Assembly (NCBI GenBank): GCA_023374045.1
Contig: CM041780.1
Span: 34,590,337 to 34,654,336 of the forward strand
Source of the DNA: Limonium bicolor
Taxonomy: Eukaryota; Streptophyta; Magnoliopsida; Caryophyllales; Plumbaginaceae
DNA length: 64,000 nt
Direction: 5' to 3'
Of the stretch, positions 1 to 8,677 are shown one piece after another; within the stretch, counting starts at the first letter, position 1; each line of letters starts with the position of its first letter. The position numbers and the translations under genes were made by a program. The notes beneath the pieces are model-generated. The model was given only the letters and a program-made list of their open reading frames with translations, searched no databases and was not told the DNA's origin.

Positions 1-294
1 CCGTATGACAGGTTCTTTCTCTTTACAAAGTTTATTTTACAACTGTCAGATCGGGTTTTCCTGAGTATGAGAGGTCTTAACATCTCTCTGGCGTTCTTCT
101 TCCAACTTATAATGGGGGTTGCGGAGGGCGGGATTGGTTATGTAGGTATCCATATCACACTGGAAGTTCCTAGCTAGCATATCTCACACGTTATCACTCA
201 ACCCTTAGCCCTAAGTATCTAATTCCTTACTCGGTATTTCCTAAACTCGGTATTTCGACCATCAGATGCGATACTTCACTCTAATACCACTTTT
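1..294 (-). mobile_element. Element 0: start of internal region (leader), partial
   Basis: Read on the minus strand, this follows the 3' end of the LTR at 295 and begins with a primer-binding site. It then runs through leader sequence that aligns by eye with the first 200 bases inside region B (40652 onward): both hold a repeated 'ataccgag' string and a 'cccgccctcc' block. No reading frame is seen. The rest of the element lies left of the window, so whether it ever had genes cannot be told. The match to a LARD leader suggests it was non-coding. Confidence 0.75.
278..289 (-). other. Primer-binding site of element 0
   Basis: On the minus strand this reads TGGTATTAGAGT, two mismatches from TGGTATCAGAGC, the usual plant sequence complementary to the 3' end of initiator Met-tRNA. 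It lies a few bases inside the LTR end, as expected for priming of minus-strand DNA. Confidence 0.75.
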
Positions 295-732
295 TGTAAC
301 ACCCCTACCGGTAATCACCCAATTAAGTCCTAACTCGTCTCCATTACCAATTCACAAGCAGCGGAATTCCAAAACAACTGGGGGTAATATAATGCCGTTA
401 GCCACCCACGTAACTAACAAGGCCAATCCAAACTAAACAATCAATACAATTACAATATCGGTCTGATGGGTTTTATACCGAGCACTCTATCCAAACGATA
501 CATTCCATTTCCTTAATCAATTCTCAAACCAAATACAAACTTCAATTCCATAATATACAAATACAATCTCAATTCTGTTATATACCGAGTATCTACAATT
601 CCCACATCTATTGATGACCTTTCGGCCTTACAATTCCATAATACAACGAATACAACTTTTTAAAAAACTACCCACGCTTACATAGCAACCCGTCCTACAC
701 TCCAATGGTATTCGGCTTCGTTGTTCCTGTAA

Positions 733-800
733 AATAAAAAATAGCGCCCCAAGGGGCTCAGCAAAATTGCTGCATATGAAATTCGCATACCCCGCGTGCT
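733..800 (-). other. Conserved hairpin block of the LTR
   Basis: On the minus strand this region reads as a GCATACCCC-type stem, then CAGC...GCTG, then AGCCCCTTGGGGCG. Counterparts are at 5130-5215, 15465-15540 and 40200-40280. The palindromic core AGCCCC(TT/TA)GGGGCG is retained in all of them, which suggests a structured RNA segment late in the LTR. Confidence 0.55.
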
Positions 801-1012
801 AACGACTGTACGCCGACTATTTGGTCGAGAGCATGCAATTCATTTTATTTCAATCAACATGCATACAACATACATTGTATATGTACATTCACACAACACT
901 CAACATTCAACCAAGGAATACAAATACACTAACAGAATAAGTTCGTTAGTTAGTGTTGCTTAATCTTAGGCCTTAAGGGTTTCTACCTCACTATGCCTTA
1001 CTCAATTACACA

Positions 1013-1175
1013 TTGCTTTACCCAGTCTCTTGGGTACTCTTACTCAAATTCTCTTACTCTGAAACTCAAGAAAGTTCTACAATACTCAACTCAATTTGTC
1101 AAGTCTCAATTCTCAACTCAATTCTCAACTCAATTCTCAATACTCAACTCAAGTTCACAATTCAAATTCTCCATA
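1013..1175. repeat. CTCAA/TACTC-rich tandem repeats in LTR
   Basis: Short units such as 'ctcaattctcaa' and 'actcaactcaa' repeat irregularly. The block sits about 720-880 bp from the LTR end, where other LTRs here carry different tandem repeats. The small frames it opens are repeat artefacts. Confidence 0.7.
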
Positions 1176-1842
1176 CTCAAGGGCATCTTTTAAGTCTTTG
1201 CCCACGACCTCCGGGCAGGGTCATACACAAGACCCACCACCGGGCTTACAAATACAAAAGGAGCTATACATTTAGCTCCTCAAATTCTCAAATGTCCGGT
1301 TTTCTACCGGACTACTCAAATTCCCAAAACTCCACTCTCAAAGTCATTTCACAATCTCATGGATTATCCTAGAGTTATCTCTCTCGATAACATCTATTAG
1401 CTTAGGGAATTACTCAATTTCTAGTATTCTAAATTTAAGGTTGTACCCAACTTATCGAATACTCTCACGTTCGGGACATTGTTCATTTTAGTCAGTTCCT
1501 CTCATCTAAGGGGTGGGTGATCCCTTACCATGCTATATTTCTCTCAAGGTTCAAGCTTGAACACTCATAAATCCTCTGATTAGAGGTTACTTAAATACTC
1601 CCACCATTAATTGTTTTGTTGATTAAGTCAATTCGGTTCCCTAACCGTTATCAGAAGTTTACTACTCCCAAACAATTCTCTCTCGTTATAGTGAGTTCGT
1701 AGGTTTGCATTATTGTTTATCGGTTCAATAGTTTTAGAGTGTTTCCACGCTTTTATTAATTTGCAACTTAACTCTTTCTACGAGTCATTACTCAAACAAG
1801 ACTCAACTATGAGTCGCACTACAGCGCACATTCATACTCAAG

Positions 1843-1847
1843 CAAAT
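1843..1847. repeat. Target-site duplication of element I, left copy (CAAAT)
   Basis: CAAAT directly precedes TGAAATACCCC, and the same five bases directly follow the matching LTR end at 16035-16039. A perfect 5-bp duplication is what Ty3/gypsy integrases produce, and it fixes both ends of element I. Confidence 0.95.
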
Positions 1848-2920
1848 TGAAATACCCCGTAATAAAAACAGTGATTAATTAGGCTAATAAATAATTTAGA
1901 AGCTTAAATAAGTGTAGTATAATCATGAGGGAACAAATCCCGAAGGAAACAGATCCTTAAAACGGATTAAAATCACTAACGAACCTTAAAGCGCGTTTTT
2001 CGAGGTAACGGGGAAAACGTGTCTTTAAGCGGGTCAAATAGACTCGTAACATTTTTGGTCAACTAAATAATCATTAATAAATATTAGTGAAGCTTTAGAA
2101 CCAATAAAATCAAGAAAACGAGAAATTAGTAAAAACTGTCAAAAACGGGAAGTTGTGGGTAGAAGGTAGAAAATAAAAACCAAAAACTATGTGTCCACTA
2201 TTGAAAATAAAATGTACATGTGTGTGTGTGTGCTGTGGTCCTATTTTTCCCCACCTCACACACTCACCTATCTCTCTTATTTACAAAAAAACAAAACAAT
2301 AAAGTAATCACTTTACTACTTTACTCACTCACCTATTCTCTCTCCTACCTCACATTCTCTTCTCTTACGTACAGCACCTTCCCCTTCTCCTCTCTATTTC
2401 TCTTCCTCAACCGTAACAATGGAGATTTGAGCTCCCTCATAAAAACACCAACTTCTCTCCTCTTGTTACCCTCTTGAACATTCTCCAAAAATTATAAAAA
2501 TTACACCATTGTCTTCCTCTCAACAAGGGGAACATTTCCCTCCTTTCAAAATTCGAAAACAACAACTTTCATCTCCATGGGTGTGGAGCATTTGGAGCTT
2601 CAAGACTACCATTAGAACCACCTCCTCCTCCTTGTTCATTTGAGGTAAAAATATTCTTGAAACTTCATTGTTTTCCAGCCTTATGGGCAAAACGAAAATC
2701 TAGCTAAAACCTTGTTTGGTTTCCTTGTACCCTAGCCGATTTTGGCTTCCTTGGAGAGTGGGAAAGATTGTTCTTGAGCCATTCCAAGCATTACCTACAC
2801 CCTTGCAAGGTAATGAAATTTCTAAACCCTACATTAAGCTTTAAAAGAATGGTTAAGGGTTAGTGTATTAAAATGGTGTATATGAATGGGTTGTAGTGTT
2901 GGATTGTGAAGTACTGTAAC

Positions 2921-2921
2921 C

Positions 2922-2952
<31 letters not shown>

Positions 2953-3000
2953 GAAAGGAAGAAGAAGAAGAAGAAGAAGAAGAAAGAAGAAGAGAAGAAA
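2921..3000 (+). repeat. GA and GAA microsatellites in the 5' LTR
   Basis: A run of GA dinucleotides is followed by GAA/GAAG trinucleotides. The 3' LTR version (13254-13320) is shorter and interrupted, so this tract changed after insertion. The Arg/Glu/Lys-rich frame it opens is not a gene. Confidence 0.9.
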
Positions 3001-3017
3001 ACTAGAAGAAAAACAAG

Positions 3018-3200
3018 GTAAGAGTACTCACTTGTGTAGTCTTGTATGTAATCATGTAACTGATTTTAAAAGAGAAACATTGGTATTGTAAAATGGTAAT
3101 GAACAATAGTGTAATTTAGAGGAAGAATTGAATTGTGTTGAAGATTTAAAGACAATTAAAAACTATCACAAACATAGATGGGGATTAATGTGATGTGCAG
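3018..3200 (+). other. Candidate leader intron in the LTR
   Basis: A donor-like CAAG|GTAAG follows a purine-rich stretch, and an acceptor-like GATGTGCAG|G lies 183 nt downstream. A donor and acceptor of similar kind sit at the same relative place in the LTRs at 37717-37919 and 57492-57643. No transcript evidence is available, and whether this part of the LTR is transcribed is inferred only from position. Confidence 0.4.
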
Positions 3201-3730
3201 GAATTTTAAGAGTGTTTTGTGTTTGGTATTAGTGTATGAGAGTTTGTAATTGTTGTTGTGTATAAACAGGTGAGATGGATAGAAATGTGTGAATAAACAA
3301 TGTGGTGAGAGTATAAAGATTAGGGGAGACTATGGCAAAATTTACATGGGATTAGAAGACTCAGAGAACTAGAAACTAGGTGAAGAGTGTGTGTTTGTAA
3401 CAGATTTTGATGGAGCTAGTTGATGGGTAGATTGAGAGGTGTAGTCAATGTATTGTAAGGCATTAGAAGTGTTAGGAATGACATTAGAAGAGGGAGCTAT
3501 AGATGGGGAGTGTAAGTGTCAAAATCTGTAGCAAAATGTAATAAGGGAAAGAAACAATGTGAGTGTTGAGTTGAAACTTGGAAAATTATGTATATAAATT
3601 AGTATAGGATTGTGTAATGGATTAAGGAGTGAAATAACATGATTTAGAGTGTTTAAGTAGTGCTAAAACATGTTAGGATGTATGTAGGAAGATGGGGAAG
3701 CAATGGGTGAAAATGGGAAAGAAAAATAAG

Positions 3731-4075
3731 GTCTGTAGCGCATTCTGCTACAGACCGACCCAGAGCCTGGGTCGGATAGTGGGTGGGTCGGGGCTTAAGT
3801 AACGAAAATAAAAGACACTGGAACGGACTGACCCAGGAGCCTGAGTCGGACGTGGGTCGGTTGGACCAAAATTCTCCATCGTCGAAGTTTCTGACTTCGA
3901 CCGACCCAGAAGTGGGTCGGTCGGTCGGAGCTTGGACAACGGGACTGAAACATACTGGGATGGACCGACCAGAGGTGTATGGGTCGGTCGGAATAGTTCT
4001 GGGTCGGTCGGGAGAGAAATTTCAAAAGACGTGAACCTACTAGAAGGGACCGACCTAGGGCGTGGGTCGGACGGT
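3731..4075 (+). repeat. Array of dyad-symmetric CCGACCC...GGGTCGG sites
   Basis: Inverted repeats start near 3755, 3828, 3901, 3965 and 4050. Clear examples are CCGACCC-N7-GGGTCGG (3755-3775) and CCGACCC-N6-GGGTCGG (3901-3920). Two further stems lie among them: GTCTGTAGC...GCTACAGAC (3731-3755) and GTCGAAG-N7-CTTCGAC (3881-3901). The first three sites are 73 bp apart. The array also occurs in the 3' LTR with changed copy number. It may be protein-binding sites or RNA hairpins; the sequence does not say which. Confidence 0.8.
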
Positions 4076-4862
4076 GGGTCGGACGACCCATAACTTACAA
4101 AAAAAACCATAAGATTATATGGTATATATATATATGTATACCCACCTATACATGTGTGCATATATATGTAAGTATACCATTGATAAGTAATTAAGGGAAG
4201 TAAATAAAATGTAAGTATAGGAATGTAAAGACTCAGTGAGTACGAATTAGGAAACGTAAGAGTAATCGAGTTGAGCTAATGATAGATTGATCATTCAATT
4301 ATATGTATATCATAGGATTTGATTTGTGAACACCAGAGGAACGTTGGGATACAAGTACAACGGTGAACGGTATGAATTCCTCATGCCCCGTATGCTATCT
4401 TGGTTACTCTGATTTGTGTGTTGTGTGCTAATTGATCACCAACTAAGATAAATGCACGAATCGGAGTTATTATGCTTACTTGTGAATATGTAGTGTGTAT
4501 GTGATGAAATCTTCCTTAAATCTTAGTTTGTATAATTCATGAAATGTATGGATGATAATGAACGTGTGTATGTATGATATATTGTATTGTGACCGAATGT
4601 GTTTGAGATTGGACTTCTAACTGATTCCTAACAAACTAACCAATCTAACTTAAATTGGTAATTAAATTGGAATGAGTAGAAGTCCTATATAGTTTCGGCC
4701 ACGCGTGAGGATGCGGAGGCACAAGAGGTGGATCCAAGTCCTGACTCTTAAACTGGTCCGCGGCCCAAATCCCTTAAGTGGGTAGCATCCCGGATTGGTG
4801 AGTCAAGTAAATCCGGTGGTGGGACGGTGTAGTCCCCGGGCCGGAGGTCATACCGACTTAAC

Positions 4863-4955
4863 ATGAGTATGAGTAAGTAAGTAAGAATGAGTAAGTAAGT
4901 AAATGAAAGTAAGTAAGTACAGTAAGAGTAAGTAAGATGTAATGAGTAAAAGAGT
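4863..4955 (+). repeat. AGTAAGT-type tandem repeats in the 5' LTR
   Basis: Units such as 'gagtaagtaagtaa' repeat for about 90 bp. The 3' LTR has a slightly different version at 15195-15285. The block lies about 750-840 bp before the LTR end, a position where every long LTR here has a local tandem repeat. Confidence 0.75.
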
Positions 4956-5129
4956 AATAATCATACCGATTAACACGGATGCGTAATTTGGCTAACACCG
5001 TGAAGGTAAGTGAAGTGTATGTTATTGCAATGTTGCCTTGATCTGTGTAATGTATTGTATAGGCATGTATGTTGTATGCAAAGCATGTATGTATATTAAA
5101 AATGAACCGCATGCCTATTCGACCTTAAT

Positions 5130-5215
5130 TAGTCGGCGTGCCCTAGCTAGCACGCGGTATATACGGAGTTCATGCGCAGCTTTTGCTGAGCCCCTTGGGG
5201 CGATGTTTTTACTAC
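5130..5215 (+). other. Conserved hairpin block of the 5' LTR
   Basis: The segment contains GCGTGC...GCACGC, then GCAGC-TTTT-GCTG, then AGCCCCTTGGGGCG. The same layout with altered but still pairing bases is found in the other long LTRs. It may be a structured RNA element in the transcribed part of the LTR. Confidence 0.5.
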
Positions 5216-5708
5216 ACGCAGGTATAAGAGAAGGATGAAGACCGTGAAGAGATGTAGCTTTGTTTTCTTTTGTCTTCCTTTTTGGGTTGTAATTAATGAA
5301 TTATGAATGGTGTACTAAGTAGTACACGGCTGTAGCTTTTGATAGCCGGTGTACCATGGGGTACACCTTTTGGATATTGATAGGATGGAGATTGGGTATA
5401 GATGAGTAGTTGGTAGAAACTCATTCTTTTGGAAGGATTGGTAAAGGATGTAATTCGATACTTTAAAATACTCGGTAATCCAAGATTGTAAGTAGTTATA
5501 TTTTCGGAGTTGGTAAGTAATGGTAGCCGCTCGATATACTTTGATCATCGGACCGTGACTGTAAGTAAGGTAAGCCTAGCTAGCCGTATGGGCGGTTAGC
5601 GGCATTGTACCACCCGCCGTAGTAGCGTAGTAATTCCGCTGCGAACTGATAGGACTACAGGACGATTAGACGGTAAGAATAGGATTTACGGTAGGGGGTT
5701 ACAAAAAG

Positions 5709-5733
5709 TGGTATTAGAGCGTAGTTACGCTCT
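5709..5733 (+). other. Primer-binding site of element I with overlapping hairpin
   Basis: TGGTATTAGAGC at 5709-5720 differs by one base from TGGTATCAGAGC, the initiator Met-tRNA type site, and starts five bases after the LTR end. Its last bases form the left arm of the palindrome AGAGCGTAGTTACGCTCT (5716-5733). Other elements in the window keep this stem with different paired bases. Confidence 0.85.
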
Positions 5734-5928
5734 GATGTCCAAAGTCACCGAGCATAGGGATTACTGAGTTAGGATTTCAACCGTCTTAAGACGGATACTT
5801 AGAAATCTAACTAAGAACTACCGTTGTTAACAACGGATACCTTGACGTTCTTAGGAACGATACTTTGCTTGAATTCAAGACCCATAGGTCACATGTTATG
5901 AAGTCTAATGTAAATGCTAAATGTTCAG
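5734..5928 (+). other. Leader between PBS and gag, no gene seen
   Basis: This 195-bp leader contains repeated short motifs ('aagacggatac', 'acaacggatac', 'ggaacgatac') and begins like the leaders of the non-coding elements ('ctctgatg', 'accgagc'). No open frame of note is present. Confidence 0.6.
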
Positions 5929-6595
5929 ATGTCAGGACGAGGTGAGGCCGACCTAGGGAGAGACATCTTCTGATCGACCTGACGCGCAGACGATAGCAGA
6001 GATCGTCGCCGCCACGGTAGCGCAGATGCTACCACAAGTAATCAATGCGATGCAACAAAAACAACAAAACCAATAGAACCAAGCGGGGCCAATCCCCCCA
6101 CCTCCACCCAGAGAAGCTAACTGGGTAAAAGCTGTAGCGGAACTCCGCCCTCCCTGTTTTTGGGGCAAGAGTGATCCGGCTAAGCTAGAAGCCTATATAT
6201 CCGAGATGGAGACGGCGTTCGAAACCCTCGAAGCTCCTGCTGGAGTTCGAGTTAGAGTTGCTGCCTACTATCTAAAAGATGCAGCCATGGATTGGTGGAA
6301 GCTGGTCAAGCATGAGCATGTCAACGACCCCACCTTCGATTGGGAGTCCTTTGCCTCACTCCTCCGTTCCAAATACTACCCGGAGCATGTGAAAACCAAG
6401 AAAAGGCTAGAGCTGGATGCCTTGAAAATGACAGAGAAGATGTCTGTCGACGAGTATTATAGAACCTTCACTTCTATCCTCCGTCTTCTACCCGACCTAG
6501 GGTACACCGGCCAGGTGTTGGTCGATCGCTTCTATGGCGGTCTGAGCCATCGCCTTCGGTACGGTATGGGCTATACCTGGTAAACCTCCCTTCAG

Positions 6596-6696
6596 GTAAA
6601 TATCGGTTTAACCCTAGTACCATTGTAATTCCTTAATTCCTTAAATTCCTTGAATTCCTTAAATACTTTATCCTTACCTCTATCTCTTTAAATAAG
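6596..6696 (+). other. Apparent intron 1 in element I gag (101 nt)
   Basis: The donor is TTCAG|GTAAAT and the acceptor is AAATAAG|AAC. The stretch between is T-rich and lacks the Gag reading frame, which resumes downstream at NTNDEEQNQ. Element III has an intron at the equivalent place just after the capsid-like domain. Confidence 0.6.
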
Positions 6697-6889
6697 AACA
6701 CCAATGACGAGGAGCAGAACCAGGGTAAAAGCTGGAAAAAGAAGAAGGGAAATTTCTTTCAGCAATCCCAAAAGAAATTCCCAAGTGAGAGCAGTGCCCA
6801 TGCCGAGCAGGGCAAACCAGTTGAACTTCTTCATCTTGGTTCATCTGCACCGGTGGCTGCAAAGCCACTGAGATCACACCCACCTAAGG

Positions 6890-6974
6890 GTAAACTTCTA
6901 TTCCTAAATTGTATTCGTACAAGTATCATATCTAGTATAACCACGCACACATGTGCTAACCCTCTAAACCTTAG
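6890..6974 (+). other. Apparent intron 2 in element I gag (85 nt)
   Basis: The donor AAGG|GTAAAC and acceptor CCTTAG|GTTC join the ...HPPKG segment in frame to GSGSGFTKTF and the first zinc knuckle. Element III has an 85-nt intron at the same codon (49944-50028). In-frame joining, equal length and conserved position support it. Confidence 0.75.
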
Positions 6975-7319
6975 GTTCTGGCTCCGGTTTCACCAAAACC
7001 TTCTCCGACGGCCGCACCTATGTGTGCAGGAAGTGCAACCAAGACCATCCTGGCAAGGACTGTTATGGGAGAGAAATCAAGTGCTACAATTGTCAGAAAC
7101 CGGGACATACAACCAATAGATGCCCAGAGAATGCCAAGCCAAAAGGGAACTTCCAAAGCTACAAGCAGAGGGAAGGCAAGGAGGTTGCATCTGGCGATGC
7201 ACCGACCCAGCAGGCACCACAGGGATAGGGATCCCGGGGACCTCAGAGGGGTGCACCTCAGAGGCAGCCTGACTTGCATGTGATTGACCGTGATGGGTCC
7301 GGTTCTAAGTTCGGCCCAG

Positions 7320-7455
7320 GTAATTACTCGAACCTTTAATCCTTGAAGAAGCATGATTAAGTAGTAGAGTAACTGTTTGAGTGAATGCATGATTGAATGA
7401 ATTGGAATATGTAATGAGCATGAAATGAAGTAGTTGAAACTAGTACTCACCGTAG
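7320..7455 (+). other. Apparent intron 3, between Gag and AlkB (136 nt)
   Basis: The donor is GGCCCAG|GTAATT and the acceptor is CACCGTAG|ATG. The intervening 136 nt contain many stops. Element III has a 136-nt intron at the same place (49459-49594) whose removal puts the Gag tail and AlkB in frame. In element I the joined frames are off by one, which I take to be an indel in the decayed exon. Confidence 0.7.
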
Positions 7456-8211
7456 ATGAAATTTATAACCTTGGGAAGCTTTAGTATCTGTTATCCGATA
7501 CCGGTAAACCTGAATCAAGAAGAGATCGACATCACCAACCACTACTACACCAACGAACAGTGTCAGGTCATCCGACCAGGTATGATTCTACTAAAGGAAT
7601 ACCTGACACCCGAAGCCCAAATTTCAATCATCCGACGATGCAACGAGCTAGGAACGGGCCAAGGTGGATTTTATACACCCGAATTCCCCGGTGGAGCGAA
7701 GATGAAGCTGAAAATGATGTGCTTGGGAAAGGACTGGAATCCTTATACCAAGACATACCAGGAGACACGAACACGAGACAGAGCAACGCCACCGACAATA
7801 CCTCCAGAGTTTCATACACTCATATAAGCAGTAGGGCTTGCGCAACAATGTGAATATGATCTGATTCCCGCACTTGAAGCGGACCTTTGTATCGTCAACT
7901 TCTATGAGAAAGAAGGGCGACTTGGGTTACACCAAGACAAGGACGAGACAGCGGAATCCCTTGAACAAGGAGTGCCCGTAGTGTCTTGGTCCATTGGTGA
8001 TGACGCCGTATTTATGTATAGCGAGCAGAAGCGTGTGGACCTCGCAGAGAAATTGGTATTGAGATCAGGAGATGTCCTAATCATGGGTGGAAACTCTAGG
8101 ATGCTGTATCACGGGATCAACAAGATCAAGTTGAATACGGCACCACCGACCATAATCAATGCCACACACATGAAACCAGGACGCCTGAACCTTACCTTTA
8201 GGAAGTATTAA
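7456..8211 (+). pseudogene. AlkB-family 2OG/Fe(II) dioxygenase domain in element I
   Basis: AlkB-family enzymes use 2-oxoglutarate and Fe(II) to remove alkyl groups from nucleic acid bases. The 251-codon frame has one internal TAA (7825-7827, codon 124) and is otherwise open. Visible features are RPGMILLKEYL near residue 35, GGFYTPEF near 64, MMCLGKDW near 81, the iron ligands H159 and D161 in LGLHQDKDE, PVVSWSIGDD, LRSGDVLIMGG, the distal iron ligand H219 in LYHGI, and the RxNxTxR signature as RLNLTFR (R243-R249) with the 2OG-binding arginines. The layout recalls bacterial AlkB and even more plant ALKBH1-like proteins. It lies between Gag and protease, apparently reached by splicing from gag. 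Whether DNA, RNA or protein was the substrate cannot be told. Confidence 0.9.
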
Positions 8212-8395
8212 ATTTATAGTATCATGTAATCTATTAGTAACGTGTATTAGAGACACGGTTTATATGATGGTTGGTTTATCAATAAAGAACAGTGTTGATT
8301 TAAATTCCACTTGTGTCCACCATCAATGCTTATCCAATTGTGAATCCAATAGGTTGTGGACTCGGTACCGAAGGTAACCTGAGTATCCTACCGAA
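8212..8395 (+). other. Spacer between AlkB and protease
   Basis: About 180 bp with no convincing coding frame. It includes an AATAAAG near 8281, which may be incidental. Element III has a similar-length gap (48560-48719), so the AlkB stop and the start of the pol frame are separate in both. How pol was expressed (own initiation, splicing or reinitiation) is not visible. Confidence 0.6.
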
Positions 8396-8677
8396 GCACA
8401 AGCCAGCAGAAGCGGCACCATCTTAACGGGAACATTCCCAGTGAACGGCATTGAAGCCAATGTGTTATTCGACTCCAACGCCTCTCACACTTTCGTATCA
8501 CCATCTTTTGTGAAGAGGTTGAAGCTAGATGCGGATGAGCTACCGAACTTCATGGTTACTCTCCCATCGAAGGAGCGGGTAAAGTGCACCAAGTATTATC
8601 AAACAGCCACGATTGAAATAAAAACGAAGCGTTTCCCATTTCCTTCATCGAGTTTAATGGATTGGGATTCGACTTGA
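8396..8677 (+). pseudogene. Element I protease (retropepsin), frameshifted
   Basis: This is the aspartic protease that would process the polyprotein. The run GTFPVNGIEANVLFD leads into DSNAS, where family members have DSGAS, so the catalytic triad's glycine appears replaced. VTLPSKERVKC follows. The frame must shift by one base near 8640 to continue into [15 protein letters not shown], the usual link to RT. I place the beginning by homology with element III; no ATG is evident. Confidence 0.8.

Larger units (their letters stand above)
295..1847 (-). mobile_element. Element 0 5' LTR, piece 1 of 3
   Basis: The block starts with TGTAACACCCC, the reverse complement of the LTR 3' end, and runs until element I interrupts it at 1848. 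On the minus strand its order matches the last 1.5 kb of the LTR at 36429-40635, including the hairpin block (733-800 here) and the GAGTA-rich repeat block. With 16040-18132 and 27549-28287 it adds up to about 4.39 kb, close to the 4.2 kb of that LTR. The last five bases (CAAAT) are the left copy of the target duplication of element I. No gene is seen. Confidence 0.85.
1848..5703 (+). mobile_element. Element I 5' LTR
   Basis: It starts TGAAATACCCC and ends GGGGTTACA. It repeats at 12180-16034 with only scattered substitutions and small indels by eye. In order it holds a conserved U3-like start, a CT-rich stretch (2255-2470), a GA microsatellite, a candidate leader intron, an array of dyad-symmetric CCGACCC/GGGTCGG sites, AGTAAGT-type repeats and a hairpin block. 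No protein-coding gene is supported; the frames here are low-complexity or repeat artefacts. I could not place the transcription start with confidence. Confidence 0.95.
5929..7319 (+). pseudogene. gag: Element I gag (capsid and two zinc knuckles), broken, with introns
   Basis: Gag packages element RNA in virus-like particles in the cytoplasm. A start at 5929 fits the MSGRGEADLGRD opening, but that frame stops early. The retrotransposon Gag domain runs in another frame from about 6077 (after a TAG at 6074-6076) to 6583, with the motifs AAYYLKDAAMDWWK and KYYPEHVKTKKRLELDAL. A further stop lies at 6581. After an apparent intron (6596-6696) a basic region starts near SWKKKK. After a second (6890-6974) come two zinc knuckles, CRKCNQDHPGKDC (CX2CX3HX4C) and CYNCQKPGHTTNRC (CX2CX4HX4C), near 7022-7123. 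A TAG at 7226 interrupts the Gly/Gln-rich tail. A third apparent intron (7320-7455) leads to the AlkB domain. Confidence 0.88.

Noticed and set aside
2906..3091. Arg/Glu/Lys-rich open frame over a GA/GAA microsatellite
   Set aside because: It exists only because of the simple repeat, lies in an LTR, and the 3' LTR copy is disrupted.
3748..4161. Overlapping open frames on both strands in the dyad array
   Set aside because: Pro/Asp/Thr-rich frames come from the CCGACCC/GGGTCGG repeats and are not kept intact in the second LTR.
7456..8211. AlkB domain as an exon of a host gene or an integrated RNA virus fragment
   Set aside because: It lies between Gag and protease inside TSD-bounded LTRs and recurs in the same order, with matching introns, in element III. 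No viral replicase or coat gene is nearby.
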